Shown: piece after piece, positions 1 to 12,400 of the stretch | How positions within the stretch are numbered: position 1 is the stretch's first letter | How the letters are laid out: the number at the start of each line of letters is the position of its first letter | Assembly: GCA_019054805.1 (NCBI GenBank) | Contig: JAHQIY010000016.1 | Coordinates: 930,001 to 994,000, forward strand | DNA: 64,000 nucleotides | Direction of reading: 5' to 3' | Origin: Brachionus manjavacas | Taxonomy: Eukaryota; Rotifera; Eurotatoria; Ploima; Brachionidae | The notes under the pieces: generated by a model | Told to the model about the DNA's origin: nothing | Seen by the model: only the letters and a program-made list of their open reading frames with translations | Database searches by the model: none | Translations under genes and position numbers: made by a program

Positions 1-339
1 AAATTAATATTATTTACCAAAAAGATATTAAAACAAATGATACAAATTTAGATCAAGTCATGTTGGATATTTGTTTTTCTTTAAGAAAAAATTGCATTCA
101 ACTTGTACTTTATTGTTCTAATCAGCCTATTGATATATTGTCTATAAAAAAAACAAGTGTTTTTTATTTTAAAGCACTTTATATTCAAATTGCGCAATTT
201 AGATAAGCCTGGTTCAAGGCTTTAATTGGAAAAATACCCTCGACGATAGTTTAAACTCTTTAGGTAATAGCTTATCTATAGCTGAGTAAGTTTCTTTTTT
301 CTCAGTCCTTAGAAATTCATGCAATACTTGGAACAATTT

Positions 340-1320
340 TTCAAGTATTTTTAAGATTGATTATCTGATGAATAGAAAGGAAATATTAAAGAAAAGATGA
401 TTTTTTTTTTCAAATAATTCAAATAAGTCCAGCTGACAAAATTTTTAGAAAATTTGAAATTTGTCTTTTCTCACAAACTTATGGTCTATAATTTGGCATT
501 GTGAATTTTGGAGCAAAGAATAAAAACAAAAATTTTAAAATGAAATAACTTTTTTACTATGAGTCTAAATATTTTTCAGCAAAATTAATCAGCTGATACA
601 AACTTTGTGACACCCAAATTAGATCTCAGCAAAAACTCTGCAAGTCTCTAAAGCACTAAATGTATTAGAAAACCATTAAAATTACTCATCAAAAAATTAA
701 CTATTTTGTGAATACTTGCGGTATTTGTAATATTGATTATCTGTTGAAAAGAAGGGAAATATTAAAGAAAAGATGATTTTTTTTCAAAGAATTCAAATAA
801 GTCCAGCTGACAAAATTCTGAAATTTTCTTTTTGAGAATAATTTTAAAAAAAAATTTAAATGTGTCTTTTTTCACAAACTTAAAGTCTTAAATTTTTTAA
901 ATTATAAATAAAAATGTTTGAAAAACCATCCTAAATGTATCTTGAAGAAAAAGAAAAAGATTTTAAAAGCCAATACTCAACCAAAAATTAACTAGTTTGC
1001 AGAAAACTTGAGGTATTTGTAAATTTTATTATCTGTTGAAAATAAAGTAAAATGTAAAAGAAAAGACAATTTTTTTCAAACAGATCAAATAAGTCCAGCT
1101 GAAAAAATTCTGAAATATTGTCTTTGAAATCTATTAAAAAAAAATAATTTTATTATATTTAAAAATGTGTTTTTTCTCATAATTTCTGATAAATAAAATG
1201 TTTGAAAAACCGTTCTTAGTTAATCTTAAAATAAGAGAAAAAAATTTTAAAAGCCATTACTTAACCAAAAATTAACTATTTTGCTGTAAAAGGTAAGAAT
1301 CAAGTATTTGCAGGTGTTCT
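340..1320. repeat. Degenerate tandem repeat, about 3 units of 300-370 bp
   Basis: Three copies of one block recur at about 358, 733 and 1027. Each starts near 'attatctg(t/a)tgaaaa', runs through 'attaaagaaaagatga', a T-run, and then 'aaataagtccagctga'. A second block containing 'aaaattaacta' and 'ggtatttgtaa' precedes the copies and recurs near 700, 985 and 1265. Units differ by substitutions and indels, so this looks like an old satellite-like array or an internally repeated dead element. No coding potential seen. Confidence 0.6.
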
Positions 1321-4300
1321 CTACTGAGTATAGATAAAAGTCATTATCTTATCAACTGAGAATATTTGATTAAGTGAAAATTAGCTTTTTTGTAGAAATT
1401 AAAATTTCAACTGTTTATTTTCACTTAGTTTTTGGTATACTGATAAATTCAAAAATTGAACATTATCAAAATAATTAAGTGTCTAAATTGTAATTAAATT
1501 GACTTGGCTGACTTAAAACTTAGACTCAATTTAGAGCATTCAAATAAACAAGTAGCAAATTAACATAGACAAGAATAGATAGAATATTTGTATTTCATTT
1601 GTTTATTTTCTTGAAATCGACACTATCTTAAAAAAATCAAATTAACAGTAGCTCTACTCTGTTTCGAGATTAATTACCGCTCAAAGTGGCACTAATTTTG
1701 TTCAAAAATTCTGCTCGCAGAAAGACGATAAATCAATTGTTTAATTAAAATGTTCCAAGTGTTGTCTGTAGAGTCAAATGTATTTTCTTTCAAGGACCCG
1801 AGTCAATTATTTGAAAATTCAAAAAGAAATATTGCAAAAATATGTCAGTCAATAGATTCACTGCTATTTGAAATTTGATATGAAAAATAGATTTTCGGCT
1901 TGATTAAACCTTGAAAATTAAACTACTCAATATGCTGCATTTAAATTTATATTCAAGTTGCGCTTAAGAACATTAATAAATATAAAGAATCAGAAAGAAC
2001 ATTCATTTGACTTTTTGACAATAGCAAGCAATGTAGAAGGCATATCAATTTTATAAATTAGAGACTAGAAGCTGCTGTCAAACGATTCAAAATTAACATG
2101 AAATTTAAATTAATTTAATTCGAAATAAAACTGTTAATAATAAAAATTTCCTTATCTTTTTTTTGTTATTATTAACAAAAATTCAAAATTTTAACAAAAT
2201 TTTTTTCAAAATTCATAATTAACAAGAAAGCAAATTTACTTGACGACCTAAAAGTCGGTTTAAAAATTTATTTGAAATTTTTTTATACTAATTGAAGAAT
2301 TGAAGCATACTAAAAAAATGAAAAAAATATTTTCACAAAATTTTGATTTCATAATGCAATTTTTATACATAAAATAATCAAATATGAATAAGATTATCAA
2401 AAAAATTGTAATTTTTTAGAATCAACTTTCAAAAAATTAAATTTTTAAAATTTCGGTCAAGTTCAAAAAGTATCAATAGATGAATAGTTAATTTGTGAAG
2501 CAAGTTATAATTGTGTATTTGTAAGAAAATTAAGATTTTGGTCAAATTTTAATGATCATTATCAAAAATTGTATCCATAAGAGGATTTAATTAATTTTTA
2601 ATGGCTTTTATTATGAACTCATTTTTTTCAATGTATTTTTAATTAAGAATCTTTTTTTTTTAATTTTCATTTTTTATTATTTTATTATTTTTTTAATATC
2701 AAATTGAAAAATATAAAATTCTTTAAGTAGCTCTTGATGATGAAAATCAAACAAACTTAAGAAAGTTTTTTTTATTTTTTAATCTGATCTTCTTACTTAT
2801 CGCTAATTGAAATAATACATAAACTTTCAAATAAATTCAATAAAGAAATAAACATTGATTCTTTTGAATGTTAGTTATTTTCTATTAAATTAATTTTTAA
2901 TTCAATTTAAATAAAATTAGTAATTATTTATTAATGATAACTTTTTTTTACAATTCAAATATTGATATTGAAGCATGGTTTTTAATTAAAATAAGCATCT
3001 AATGATATTCTTTCTAGTGAAAATTGGAAACGAGGTAAACCAGAAATAGCCAAAAAGGTATTTTTAAATTCAAGGAACTGAGTTAGAAAAATTAAAAGAA
3101 ATTACCATAATCAAAAAATAAAAGGGAAAGGCTTCCGGGATCAATAATTAAAACCTAATTAGTTTAAGATGACCAACTTCGAAACAAAAGATCAAAATCA
3201 ATTAAACTTTTTTCCCATTCTTAATTTTTTTGTTTAATTTTTAAAAGCTTTAACAAAAAATTTTAGGCCGTATTTAAAAAATTTAGACAAAAAAATTTTT
3301 TTTTAGAGATGCCATATTTTGATATTATTTTTGTAAGAAAAATAAAAATGAAACTTGAAATTAAGTTAAAAGGACCTCTTAGACACATCGTTAGCTCTTG
3401 ATTAAAAGTCTCGTTGTCCCGATGTATTTTCTCCACCCCTTCTCGTTTTCTCATCCGGACTTAGGACCCGCCAAAGGTAGAGTTAGCAGTTTTGAATTTT
3501 CTTTGGAAGATATATCTAATAAAATAAAAATAAATAATCTGAGCTAAATAAAATAATAAATCTAAAATAATTTTTCCTTTAAATCAATTTTTTTATTCAA
3601 AAAGATCTTTGAATCTATCAAATAAGCAACTCGAGTTGAATTAATATCCTCTTAAGAAACAGATAAGACCTACTGAACTGAAAATTGGCAAATTAAAAAG
3701 AAACTTATTATAGATTTTCATGATGCTTGGTTGGCCAAATAATTAAGTTTATTCATATTATTATTATTATTTATTTATTTATTAAATTAATTATAAAATT
3801 TACAATAAATTTTCAATTTTTTAATTATTTTTTATATTTAGAAAAAATTAAATTTTATATTTCGTTTTAGGATTTTACGAAAATATTGTGTGATTTTAAG
3901 ATTAATTAATTAACGAAATCTTTCAAATAATTACGTGAATAACGTAATTTCACTTATTAAGGGCTTTTGGTAGAAAAATTGTAGCATGGACAAAACTTCC
4001 ATTAGCCATTTTTCTTCCAATTTTATTTATGGTAATTTTCTACAGTAAAAATATTTTTTAAACTTTTTTTTAAATAAAATATGAGCTTGATTTTTTATTT
4101 GAAAATTTAAAAAAAAATTAGCCTGAGCATTTTTTTCAAAAATTTATGCTAATTATAGAATCGATTAAGGAAAATTAATTTTTAAAAATCGATTAAAAAA
4201 TTTTAGTCGATTTGAAATTTAGCCAATTTTATATAATCGTATATCAAGGATTTTTTATTTTTTTATTTTATGATAAACCTTGCTTTAACCTTTCTAAAAT

Positions 4301-4490
4301 ATGAAATGAATGAAAAATGAACTAATTTTAATACATTTTTTTATTTTTACAATTAAAATTCAGTTATTTCGCTTAAATTTTTAGTAATCATTAACAATTA
4401 TCATTTAAAAATTCATCTAAAAAAACAATTAATAGTAATAATTTTTCAATAATTCTTTAAAAAATTTTAAAAAATCACAATAGCAAAATT
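1320..4490. other. Intergenic, AT-rich, no supported gene
   Basis: Long A/T runs with stops in all frames and no recognisable domain. The short minus-strand open frame near 3263-3454 has no recognisable motif and biased composition, so it is not called. Confidence 0.6.
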
Positions 4491-5828
4491 TCAAATGTTT
4501 CTAGTAGGTGACATTCTCTGTCTGATGTAGGCATTGTTTTGTATTAAATTGGCATTGTTCGATTGAACAACTGCAATACAAGGTGCTGACGGAAGAACTG
4601 AAGTGCTTTTTGAGCTCATGTTAGCATAGAAATTTTCTGAATCTGAATATGTTGGCGGTGGAACTTTAGGTGGTTCTTCCTCACTAATCTTTTTCAAAGA
4701 AGGATACAAATTGTCCCTGCTGTTTTCTACATCACTTATTTTTCGTGAAAGAGTACAAGATTTCACTTGAGCTTTTCCTTTCTTCACTTCAATGACTGGT
4801 TCTTCTCCAAATTGACCACTTATCACATGAATTGTGCCATCTTGACTCTCCAAAACATTTTTTTGGATTAAAGAAGATGAGCTCAATGAACTTAACTTTT
4901 TCTTCGCGGCAGAGCATATATCTTCTGTGAATTTCTTATTCTTATAAGCTATGTCATTTATGTTATCTACTTCTTCACCAGAAACATCAGGTATTTGATC
5001 CAACAAGCTCTAAAATAAAAATAAAAATGAAAAAGCAATTTTTTTTTTTCTCAAAATCCAGATTTCCTACTTGCATAGCTTCAATTAGTACTCTTTCAGC
5101 TTCATTTTGTCTCATCAAAGCATCAGTAAAAGTTTTTAAATTTTTTTTAAACAAAATTGATTTTGTCGTCTCAATTTCTTGATTTAACTCATAAACTTAA
5201 ATTTCATATTTTAATACTGCAAAATAAATTTTGCTACATTTATTACTTTTAATCTCGGACTTTTCTCTATCAAGTTTAGTTCTTTGATATTTAACCTCCA
5301 GGTCTCGAATGTTTTTTGAAGAGGGACATCTTTGAAAGTCTTTAAGACATTGCTTTTCTTTCTTTAAAAGAGATTGATTATTTTTTTGTAAATTTTTTAG
5401 CTGTGTATCATGTTCTTTGAATTTTTTGAATAAGTCCGACACATTTAGAAAAGATGCTGACAAAATTTTTATCAAAAAGTTATTTTTAAATTTATTTATT
5501 CTTACCAGCTTTTTCTTTGCCAAAGTCTGTGGAAAATTGTCTCATCAAAGCAGCTACTTTGCTACTCACATCCTAAAACAAACATGTCAATAAAAATTTT
5601 GAAAAAATTATCAAATTTTAATACAGTTATTGCATTGTTATTACAATCTTGTGCCCATGATTCGAGATTTTCGAAAGCTAAATAAGAAGAAAAACTTATT
5701 AAATTATTTTAAAAATTTATTAATTAAAAAAAAATACCCTTTAAATTTGATGTGAAATGTTTTTTGGTCAATTTTTTCAAATCTTCAAAAGAAGATATAA
5801 CTTTGCTAATACTTGACGAAAATATCAT
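4491..5828 (-). CDS. BAR-like coiled-coil protein, six exons, possibly FAM92/CIBAR-like
   Basis: Exons on the minus strand, inferred by frame continuity: 5828-5738, 5677-5625, 5572-5506, 5456-5247, 5195-5071 and 5009-4491. The start MIFSSSISKV is the first ATG of a frame that joins cleanly through all introns. The first ~200 residues are helical and charged, with heptad-like spacing (for example LFKKFKEHDTQLKNLQKN), and lack membrane segments. The C-terminal ~150 residues are low complexity with a proline-rich PPKVPPPTYSDSENF stretch that could bind SH3 or WW domains. The pattern resembles small BAR proteins of the FAM92/CIBAR type, which bend membranes, but I see no diagnostic motif. The exon 4/5 junction uses an AAG acceptor; using the nearer CAG at 30 nt would leave an in-frame TAA at 5197. 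The family name is inference. Confidence 0.5.
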
Positions 5829-6980
5829 TATTTTGTTTTGGATCTTAAGTTCGTTTTAGTATTTATTCAAAATCTGAAATTTATTTTTGTAATCCATTTT
5901 GATGTGAATGAAATTTTACTGCAAGTAGACGAAATAAATGTCCGTTTAGTCTCTTTCAATCAATTCAGTTAATGTTCATTCAAAAGTTAATTTTTAATCA
6001 AAAATTAGTTTTTTTTGTTTAATTAAAAATATATATATTTATTTTATTTTTCGGTGCTTTGGATACAAAAATTTTTCATTAAAGAAAATTTTTTTTAAAT
6101 AATATCAAGGGAGTTTACCTTCGATTTAATTTGATTGCCAACTTTTGGGCGATAAAAATGATAAGATTTATTTTTATTTTTTAAACTCATATTTTTTGTT
6201 TAAAAAAAGAGAAATTAAATTTTTAATTTTATTTAAACAAATTTTTTATTAAAAATTGTCATAATAATTCTGATTATTTAAAAAAAGTTAAATATTTTCT
6301 TATTTACATTAAAATAATAATAAGTCACAAATTGTAGAAATTAAAATTTTATGCTACAAAAACATTAGTTGTCACATTGCTAGCTGTTTGTTCGTTTGAG
6401 TTTGGCTCGTCGGCTGAAATCGTATTATTTATGCTGTTCAGGAAAAAACTAAAGCTGTTCGCCGCAAAAAATAATTAAAAAAAATTTATTAAAATTTTGA
6501 AAATTTAATAATTTTATTCAAATACAAAACTTGATTTTATAAAAAAATTTAATTTAAAGCTAAATTTGTAGATCAAAAGCAATATTACCAAAAATCTTGC
6601 AAAATTACACCAAAACTTTATCATATTTTGCAAAATTTTTGGCAACAAAAAATCCTAAGGACGATGCATGTGATTAGACAATCGCAATATCATGATTAGT
6701 TAATTAAATGTGTAACATCAATTTAAAAATATTAATACTTGCTAATAAGCCTACATATCGGTCACATACATTTATGTACATTTTTTTAAAAACAACATTT
6801 AAACATTCAATCGAAAGACCCTGGAGAAACTTAAATTTTAATTTAGTAAATTTCAATTTTAAAATTTCAAAAAAAATCTTATCAGCAAAAAAAACAAATC
6901 AATCATGAAAAATTATGCATCTAGTGTAGCAAAAATTTTGTGGTACCATTGCCAGAAATTAAAAGCTAAAACGCTGAGAC
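5829..6980. other. Intergenic, no supported gene
   Basis: AT-rich spacer between two minus-strand genes. It includes the likely promoter of the 4.5-5.8 kb gene and the 3' region of the RILP-like gene. The plus-strand open frame near 6708-6908 has no recognisable feature. Confidence 0.5.
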
Positions 6981-8739
6981 TCAAGAAAACAAATAGGACT
7001 TGAATTTGAAAAACCTGAACAAGTACTTATCAGTCCATATTGAAAAGTTTACATTTATCAGCGATAAAAAGCCTACTGATGATATTAAAAAAAAAGTATG
7101 CTTTAAAACAGGATAGTATAACCGTGAGATTAAAAACATAAATTTAGACATTAGAATAAAAATATTCAAAAAATTATTAAAACAAAAATAAATGTAGAAA
7201 ATGTTGAACAAAAGCGCAACAAAGCTTAAATTAGCTAGAAAAAGTGTGCTCCTATATTCCGGTTGTTTTCTATCAGGTAATTTATGATCGGTGCAGCGAA
7301 TTAGAGGTGCATATAGATTTGTGTTTAAAAACAAATCGACAACAACTAGAATATTATTAGAATCAGCAACATACAATCGTCTTATTCCGGACTGTGATTG
7401 TTTGGCCGTTGGGTCCAATTTTTCTTCCGGTTCCCTATTTATAGGCCCTTGAACTTCACCACTCAAGTTGTCTCTAAATAAATTTTAAAAAAATTTAGAA
7501 ATTATTTTTTCCTTTTATTTAAATTTGTCTAACTGGCACTTTAATTGTTCCAACTCGTCTTGGGTCTGATCAAGTCTTATTGTGAGTTCGTTCTTTTCCT
7601 GGATAACTTTTTGAAGTTCTCTGAGAGTAAACCTGGGTCGGTTCGGATCGTTGGCATCGAATACAAGCAAATTGGCTATGTCTTTGGACAGTTTTTCCTG
7701 TGAGCTAATGGCTTCTTGGTCAATTGTGTCCGGCGGCTCTTTCTTGTCAATTATTTCAGTTAAATTTTTTGTTTTAAGCCTTTCTCTAATCAAATTTAGT
7801 TGATGTTCCTTTTCGGTCAAAGTGCACTCGATCTCTGCTTTGGACTTGACCATTTTTTCAATTTGATTTTGGGCTAAGATCTGCTTGCGTCTCAATGACA
7901 GCAGGGTCGAATTAAGTCTCTCAATTTGGCTTAATAGCTAATTTTATTAAAAAAATATATTTAAAAAAAATAAAGATTTATTAAATTAATTATTTTATTT
8001 ACTCCTTCATGGTCAGAGTTTTTTTGCTCTATTTCGCGGTCTTTGAGCCGAATGGTTTCTTTGAGCCGATAGTTTTCTTCTTTTATTTGTCGAATGTAAT
8101 CAAGCTCCTCTTGTTTAATCACTTTAAATTTGACAAAATTAAATTTTGATTTCAACTAGAAAACAATTATCAAGTACCCAAAAGCTCGCTTTGCTTCGAT
8201 TCTATACTCTTATTTTGGTCCAAATATTCATTTAAACGTTTATTTTCATCTTTTAGCTTATTGATCATCGTAATAAGTTTATAAGTTTCCTGTTTCCATT
8301 TTTCATCGATTTCCTCTAATTCCTAGACAATAAAAACATTTTTTTTTACATTTTATTAAAAATAAATAAATCAAAATAAAACCTTCTCGAATTTTTCTCT
8401 TTCGTTGTTGCGCGCAGTTTTTTCCAGTTCCAAGCTATTGATCCTCATCTTCAGCTCATTTATCTGATCATTCTCTTTTTCTCTGTTAATAGTCATGCTC
8501 TCAAGCAGCTCCAGGACACTGATCACCTTGGGCATCAAATCCTTGAGAATCTCGGAGCCAAAGTTGTTGATTATTTTCTCGAGCTCGGAGCCGATGATCG
8601 CCGCATCATCGTATACATCCGACAATGTGTACTCGTAATTATTGACCTCACTAGGCGTAAACTGATTGTACGAGTCTCTACGAACCATGTTGTACTTGCT
8701 GGCATAAAATCCGTTTCCAAGAACAGGAGAACTAGTCAT
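6981..8739 (-). CDS. RILPL1-like: RILP-like protein (RILPL1/2-type Rab effector)
   Basis: Five exons are read on the minus strand: 8739-8383, 8322-8178, 8121-8003, 7937-7534 and 7473 downward. The N-terminal RH1 region shows SDVYDDAAIIGSELEKII followed by LMPKVISVLELLE, the family signature. A long coiled coil follows. The RH2 region carries DPNRPRFTLRELQ, nearly the vertebrate motif, then EKNEL and a C-terminal SGIRRL. In the known family RH1 binds dynein light intermediate chain or motor adaptors, and RH2 binds LRRK2-phosphorylated Rab8/10/36, controlling ciliary and lysosomal traffic. The C-terminus after SGIRRL is doubtful. The frame stays open for another ~135 residues rich in hydrophobic stretches, which no relative has, so the true stop may be reached through a further small intron. 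Identity is firm; the 3' boundary is not. Confidence 0.88.
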
Positions 8740-8989
8740 TTTTTCTTAATTATTCTAATTAAATTTAAAATTCACATCGCATTTTTTCATTAGTTTAAAA
8801 AAACTTTATTTTCATATCTAAAAAAATGTTAAAAGATAAGAAAATTAGCAACACGCGCTTTCATCATCACTTGATTCTAAAAACTAAGAAATTTCAATTC
8901 AAAAGCTTATTATAATCAGCTTAGGTATGAGAAAAAAAAAAACAAAAAAAATAAAAATTGAATTTAATCGTAATTTATAAAATCGATAA

Positions 8990-9420
8990 ATTTTCAAATA
9001 TTATAATAATTGCTGGGGTGTAGGAGCCCATTCGTTCCGTGAAATCTATACATCTAATTGCCATTATTTTCCCAGCGATTTTTTATTAAAAGAAATTGAT
9101 CAAGTAGGAAAATTTATTATTTAAAGAATCAATAAAATTTAAATTAGTTTTTTATTTACAGCTTATGGACTTGGTGAAAGATCGGCCTGGAGCTGGTCTT
9201 TGTATTTTTCTCAAATTGGACTCAATTTAAAGCCTCCACAAAGCCTTTGAGATAGAAGTGAAAAACCATTGACTTGAAAAAATCCAAGCGCCAATTCATA
9301 TTGCCCGCATCTTTTCCCATCTAAGATCGGCTCAACTCTTAGACATAAAAGACATTCTAAAGTATTCCTAATTGAATGAGCTCTTACTAACAAGGGCGTC
9401 TTATAATTAGATGAGATTTG
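8990..9420 (+). pseudogene. Exon-like stretch, possible decayed coding sequence
   Basis: GC content rises sharply here within AT-rich DNA. On the plus strand a frame reads NNCWGVGAHSFREIYTSNC to KEIDQ (about 9002-9101). A canonical donor (GTAGG) and acceptor (TTTACAG, ending about 9160) then join in phase to AYGLGERSAWSWSLYFSQIG. Downstream the same frame is broken by TGA codons at about 9246, 9264 and 9378 with no TAA or TAG until 9401. No protein family is recognised. The minus strand also has a 60-codon frame (9211-9393), so orientation is not certain. Either a dead gene or part of an unfamiliar element. Confidence 0.3.
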
Positions 9421-12400
9421 ATTTTAGATTTTTTTTTAATTTTATGAAGCCATTTAGATCTTTCGAGAAAACTAGTTCCACTCGCGAGGCTTCAAATCGC
9501 GACACTAGAGCTTGTCCAAATTAATCTTCATAGCCCATATTCTGACCCCAAATTGATCTTTCATTATTTTGTTTGACTTCCTTTAGAACGAGTCACGTTC
9601 AATTTTTTTCCTAAATAAAGTATTTTATTCAAATATTTATGAAGTTTGACCATTTTCTAAAAGTTAATCTCATTAGTTTCATTTTGGCTTTGATTAAAAT
9701 TTCGCATGATTCCGATTTGGTTGTCACACAATTTGCGTGAAACACTCAACCAAAAAAAAACAATTAAATTTTTGGAATATTAAAAAAAATTATTCAAATA
9801 TCAACCATTCTTGAGAATAAAAGTACTTTAAATTTTTAATAAAAAAGGGTTTATCTAAAAGCTTGATATTTTAATAGTTCCAAGTTTTTTTTCATCTTGT
9901 TAAGAAAACTTTTTGTTAAAGTTAAATTAACTTTGTTCAAATGAGTCTTTGAATGAGGCAAGTTGAAAGTCTGCTAACTGGGTCATTGGAGTTGGATAGA
10001 TGACAAAAATTAGAGATTAGAGATACACATCAAATTAAGCAGTAGAAATTTTAAGCACGCTAGGGTAGCCAGAGTCATTAAAGTTGGCATTTAGTCTAAA
10101 TGGCAACGAGCACATTCCAATCATGAATAAAATGCAAATTAGTTTTTAGCAAATTTTTCATACCTTAAATACCATGCAACAATAAATAGGGACTCGGTAC
10201 TAGCGAGTTAAAAGGTCCGTACAATCTGATGCATATTATCTATTACGCAAGCTAGTCTAAAATAACTTTGTTTTAAAAACAAAGCCTTTTGAAGCTGTTC
10301 GAACACCTTAGAGTTCGTATCTTGTTAATTAGTTTAAAAATAAAAATAACTTGAGATGCTGATAATGAAAAGATAAAAAAAGTTTTGAAAAAAATCAATA
10401 AAAAATACATATTTTATCTGTTATGCTGCTGGAAACAAAAGACGGTCGGATATAGGCAGAATTTTGTTTACGTCAATTGAAAACTGAAATTGATAAAGTC
10501 AACACATAATGGATGCTTGATGGTTTTATAAATCTAAAAAAATTCAATATCGTCATAAATAATTAGCTTCCACTTCAATTTCAATTAAAGCTCTTGAATT
10601 TGTAATTTAATTATGAATCCGCTTGTGCTGTGTGGCATGCAGACATTTGCTTTGTCTGACATATTATTCAATATGTTCAACAAACGCGTGCACATAAACC
10701 TATAATTGATTTTTGTTCGTTACTGCCTCACGGATCATTTGGATGATAAAATTATTATTCTTGATATTTTCATAAAATTTCAACTGAAAAATTTTGATTA
10801 AATTCGCTACTAAATATAAGCAAAAGCGAATATTTTATAAAATTGATTTTTTTTAAAGTACAAAAATCTAATTCAATTACGACATTTTGAATGCAAAATT
10901 TGTGTTTTTGATGTTTAAAAATTGATTTTTTAAGTTTGATTTTAAATTTTGAATAAATAAAAAATTATGATAACTTTTTTTTTTAATTATTAATATAATT
11001 AAACAGAACATCGGATACCAATTTGATTAAAGAAGGAGTGTCGTAGTGGAAAATCGAAAATTAAAAGGAAATTTTTGATTCCTTAGCCTAAATGAATTTT
11101 TTTTTGTTTCTCACCTTTAACAAGTAATCCGTGTATTCTTATCAAATTACTTCCAAAAAAAAGTAACACTGATATCTTGAGAAAGTGAAAATTGAATAGC
11201 TCCTTGATATTCAATTATTGATTTTGAAGATCACATTTCTATTAGCTTAGAATTCTTAATTAAATAAGTAAATACTTAAAAAAATGAAATTATCAGGTTA
11301 TTGAAATAAAAGATTCGCATCTAAAAAATTTAAAAATAGATGCAAAAAATTTTCTAATTTTATCAATCATTAAGATCTTATTTCGAAATATAATTAATAA
11401 ATAAAGAGAAATTTTTAAGATATTGTGATTCTAGTTCATATTATATTCCAAGGCGATCTAAATTTAAAAATTTGAAACGATTTTTATTAAAAATATAAGA
11501 TGAAATTATCTTCCATAAAATAATTCAAAAAAAGGATTATTTTCCTATGAATGTGATTATATTTAAAAGTAAAAATATTAAACCGTCATATAATTGATTA
11601 AATCGTTAAATGAAAACAAAATTGATTGTCATTTAAAAATCAAACGGGGTCCGGCAAAGAACCCTGATTTAGGGATTCGGGAATGTTTTAATTAAAAATT
11701 AAAATTAATAATTCAATTTTTTATGGACCAAAATCTTAAATTCAACTATTATTTATTTTACTTATTTATTTGTTTTATCTGTGCCGAGCTAAAGTTCCTT
11801 CAGATTAAAAAAAAAAAAATTAGACAAAATAAAATAAAAATGTAAAGAAAATATAAAAATATAATTATCCATATGACGAATTTACAATTTGATTATTGAT
11901 ATGACGGGTTAATAGGCATCGTATTTATAAGTGTTATTTACTCTTAGAAATGCCACGTAATGCTCATATTTTCCATTACCAAAAAACGTCAAATTTAAAT
12001 TTAGATTTTTGATCATTTACAAAAATTTTTTTCAAAAAAGCTAAAGAAATAAAACTAATGTTTTTTTTTGTTGTTGACTGAAACAAAAGAGTATCATTAA
12101 TATTAATTATTTTTGTCAACTTCTTGAAATTAAATGAGTGAATTTATTTTAACTATACGAGTAAAAACATGCATTTTTTAATTCTTTGCATTTAATTAAA
12201 ATTTATCCTAGAAATTCTTATAAAAATATTTTTTTTGAGTAATAACACAAATAATTTCTGTATACTTTATGAATTGAACGGAATTATTTCAATTTAACTT
12301 TAATTTTTCTACAAAAAGATTAAAAAAATCTACTATTAGATAACTTAAAAAATATGATATTGTATAATCCTTTATTAATAGAGCTTAGTATTTAGATGAA

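Noticed and set aside
3263-3454. 63-codon minus-strand frame
   Set aside because: Hydrophobic, Phe/Ile-rich text typical of AT-biased chance frames; no splice or family support.
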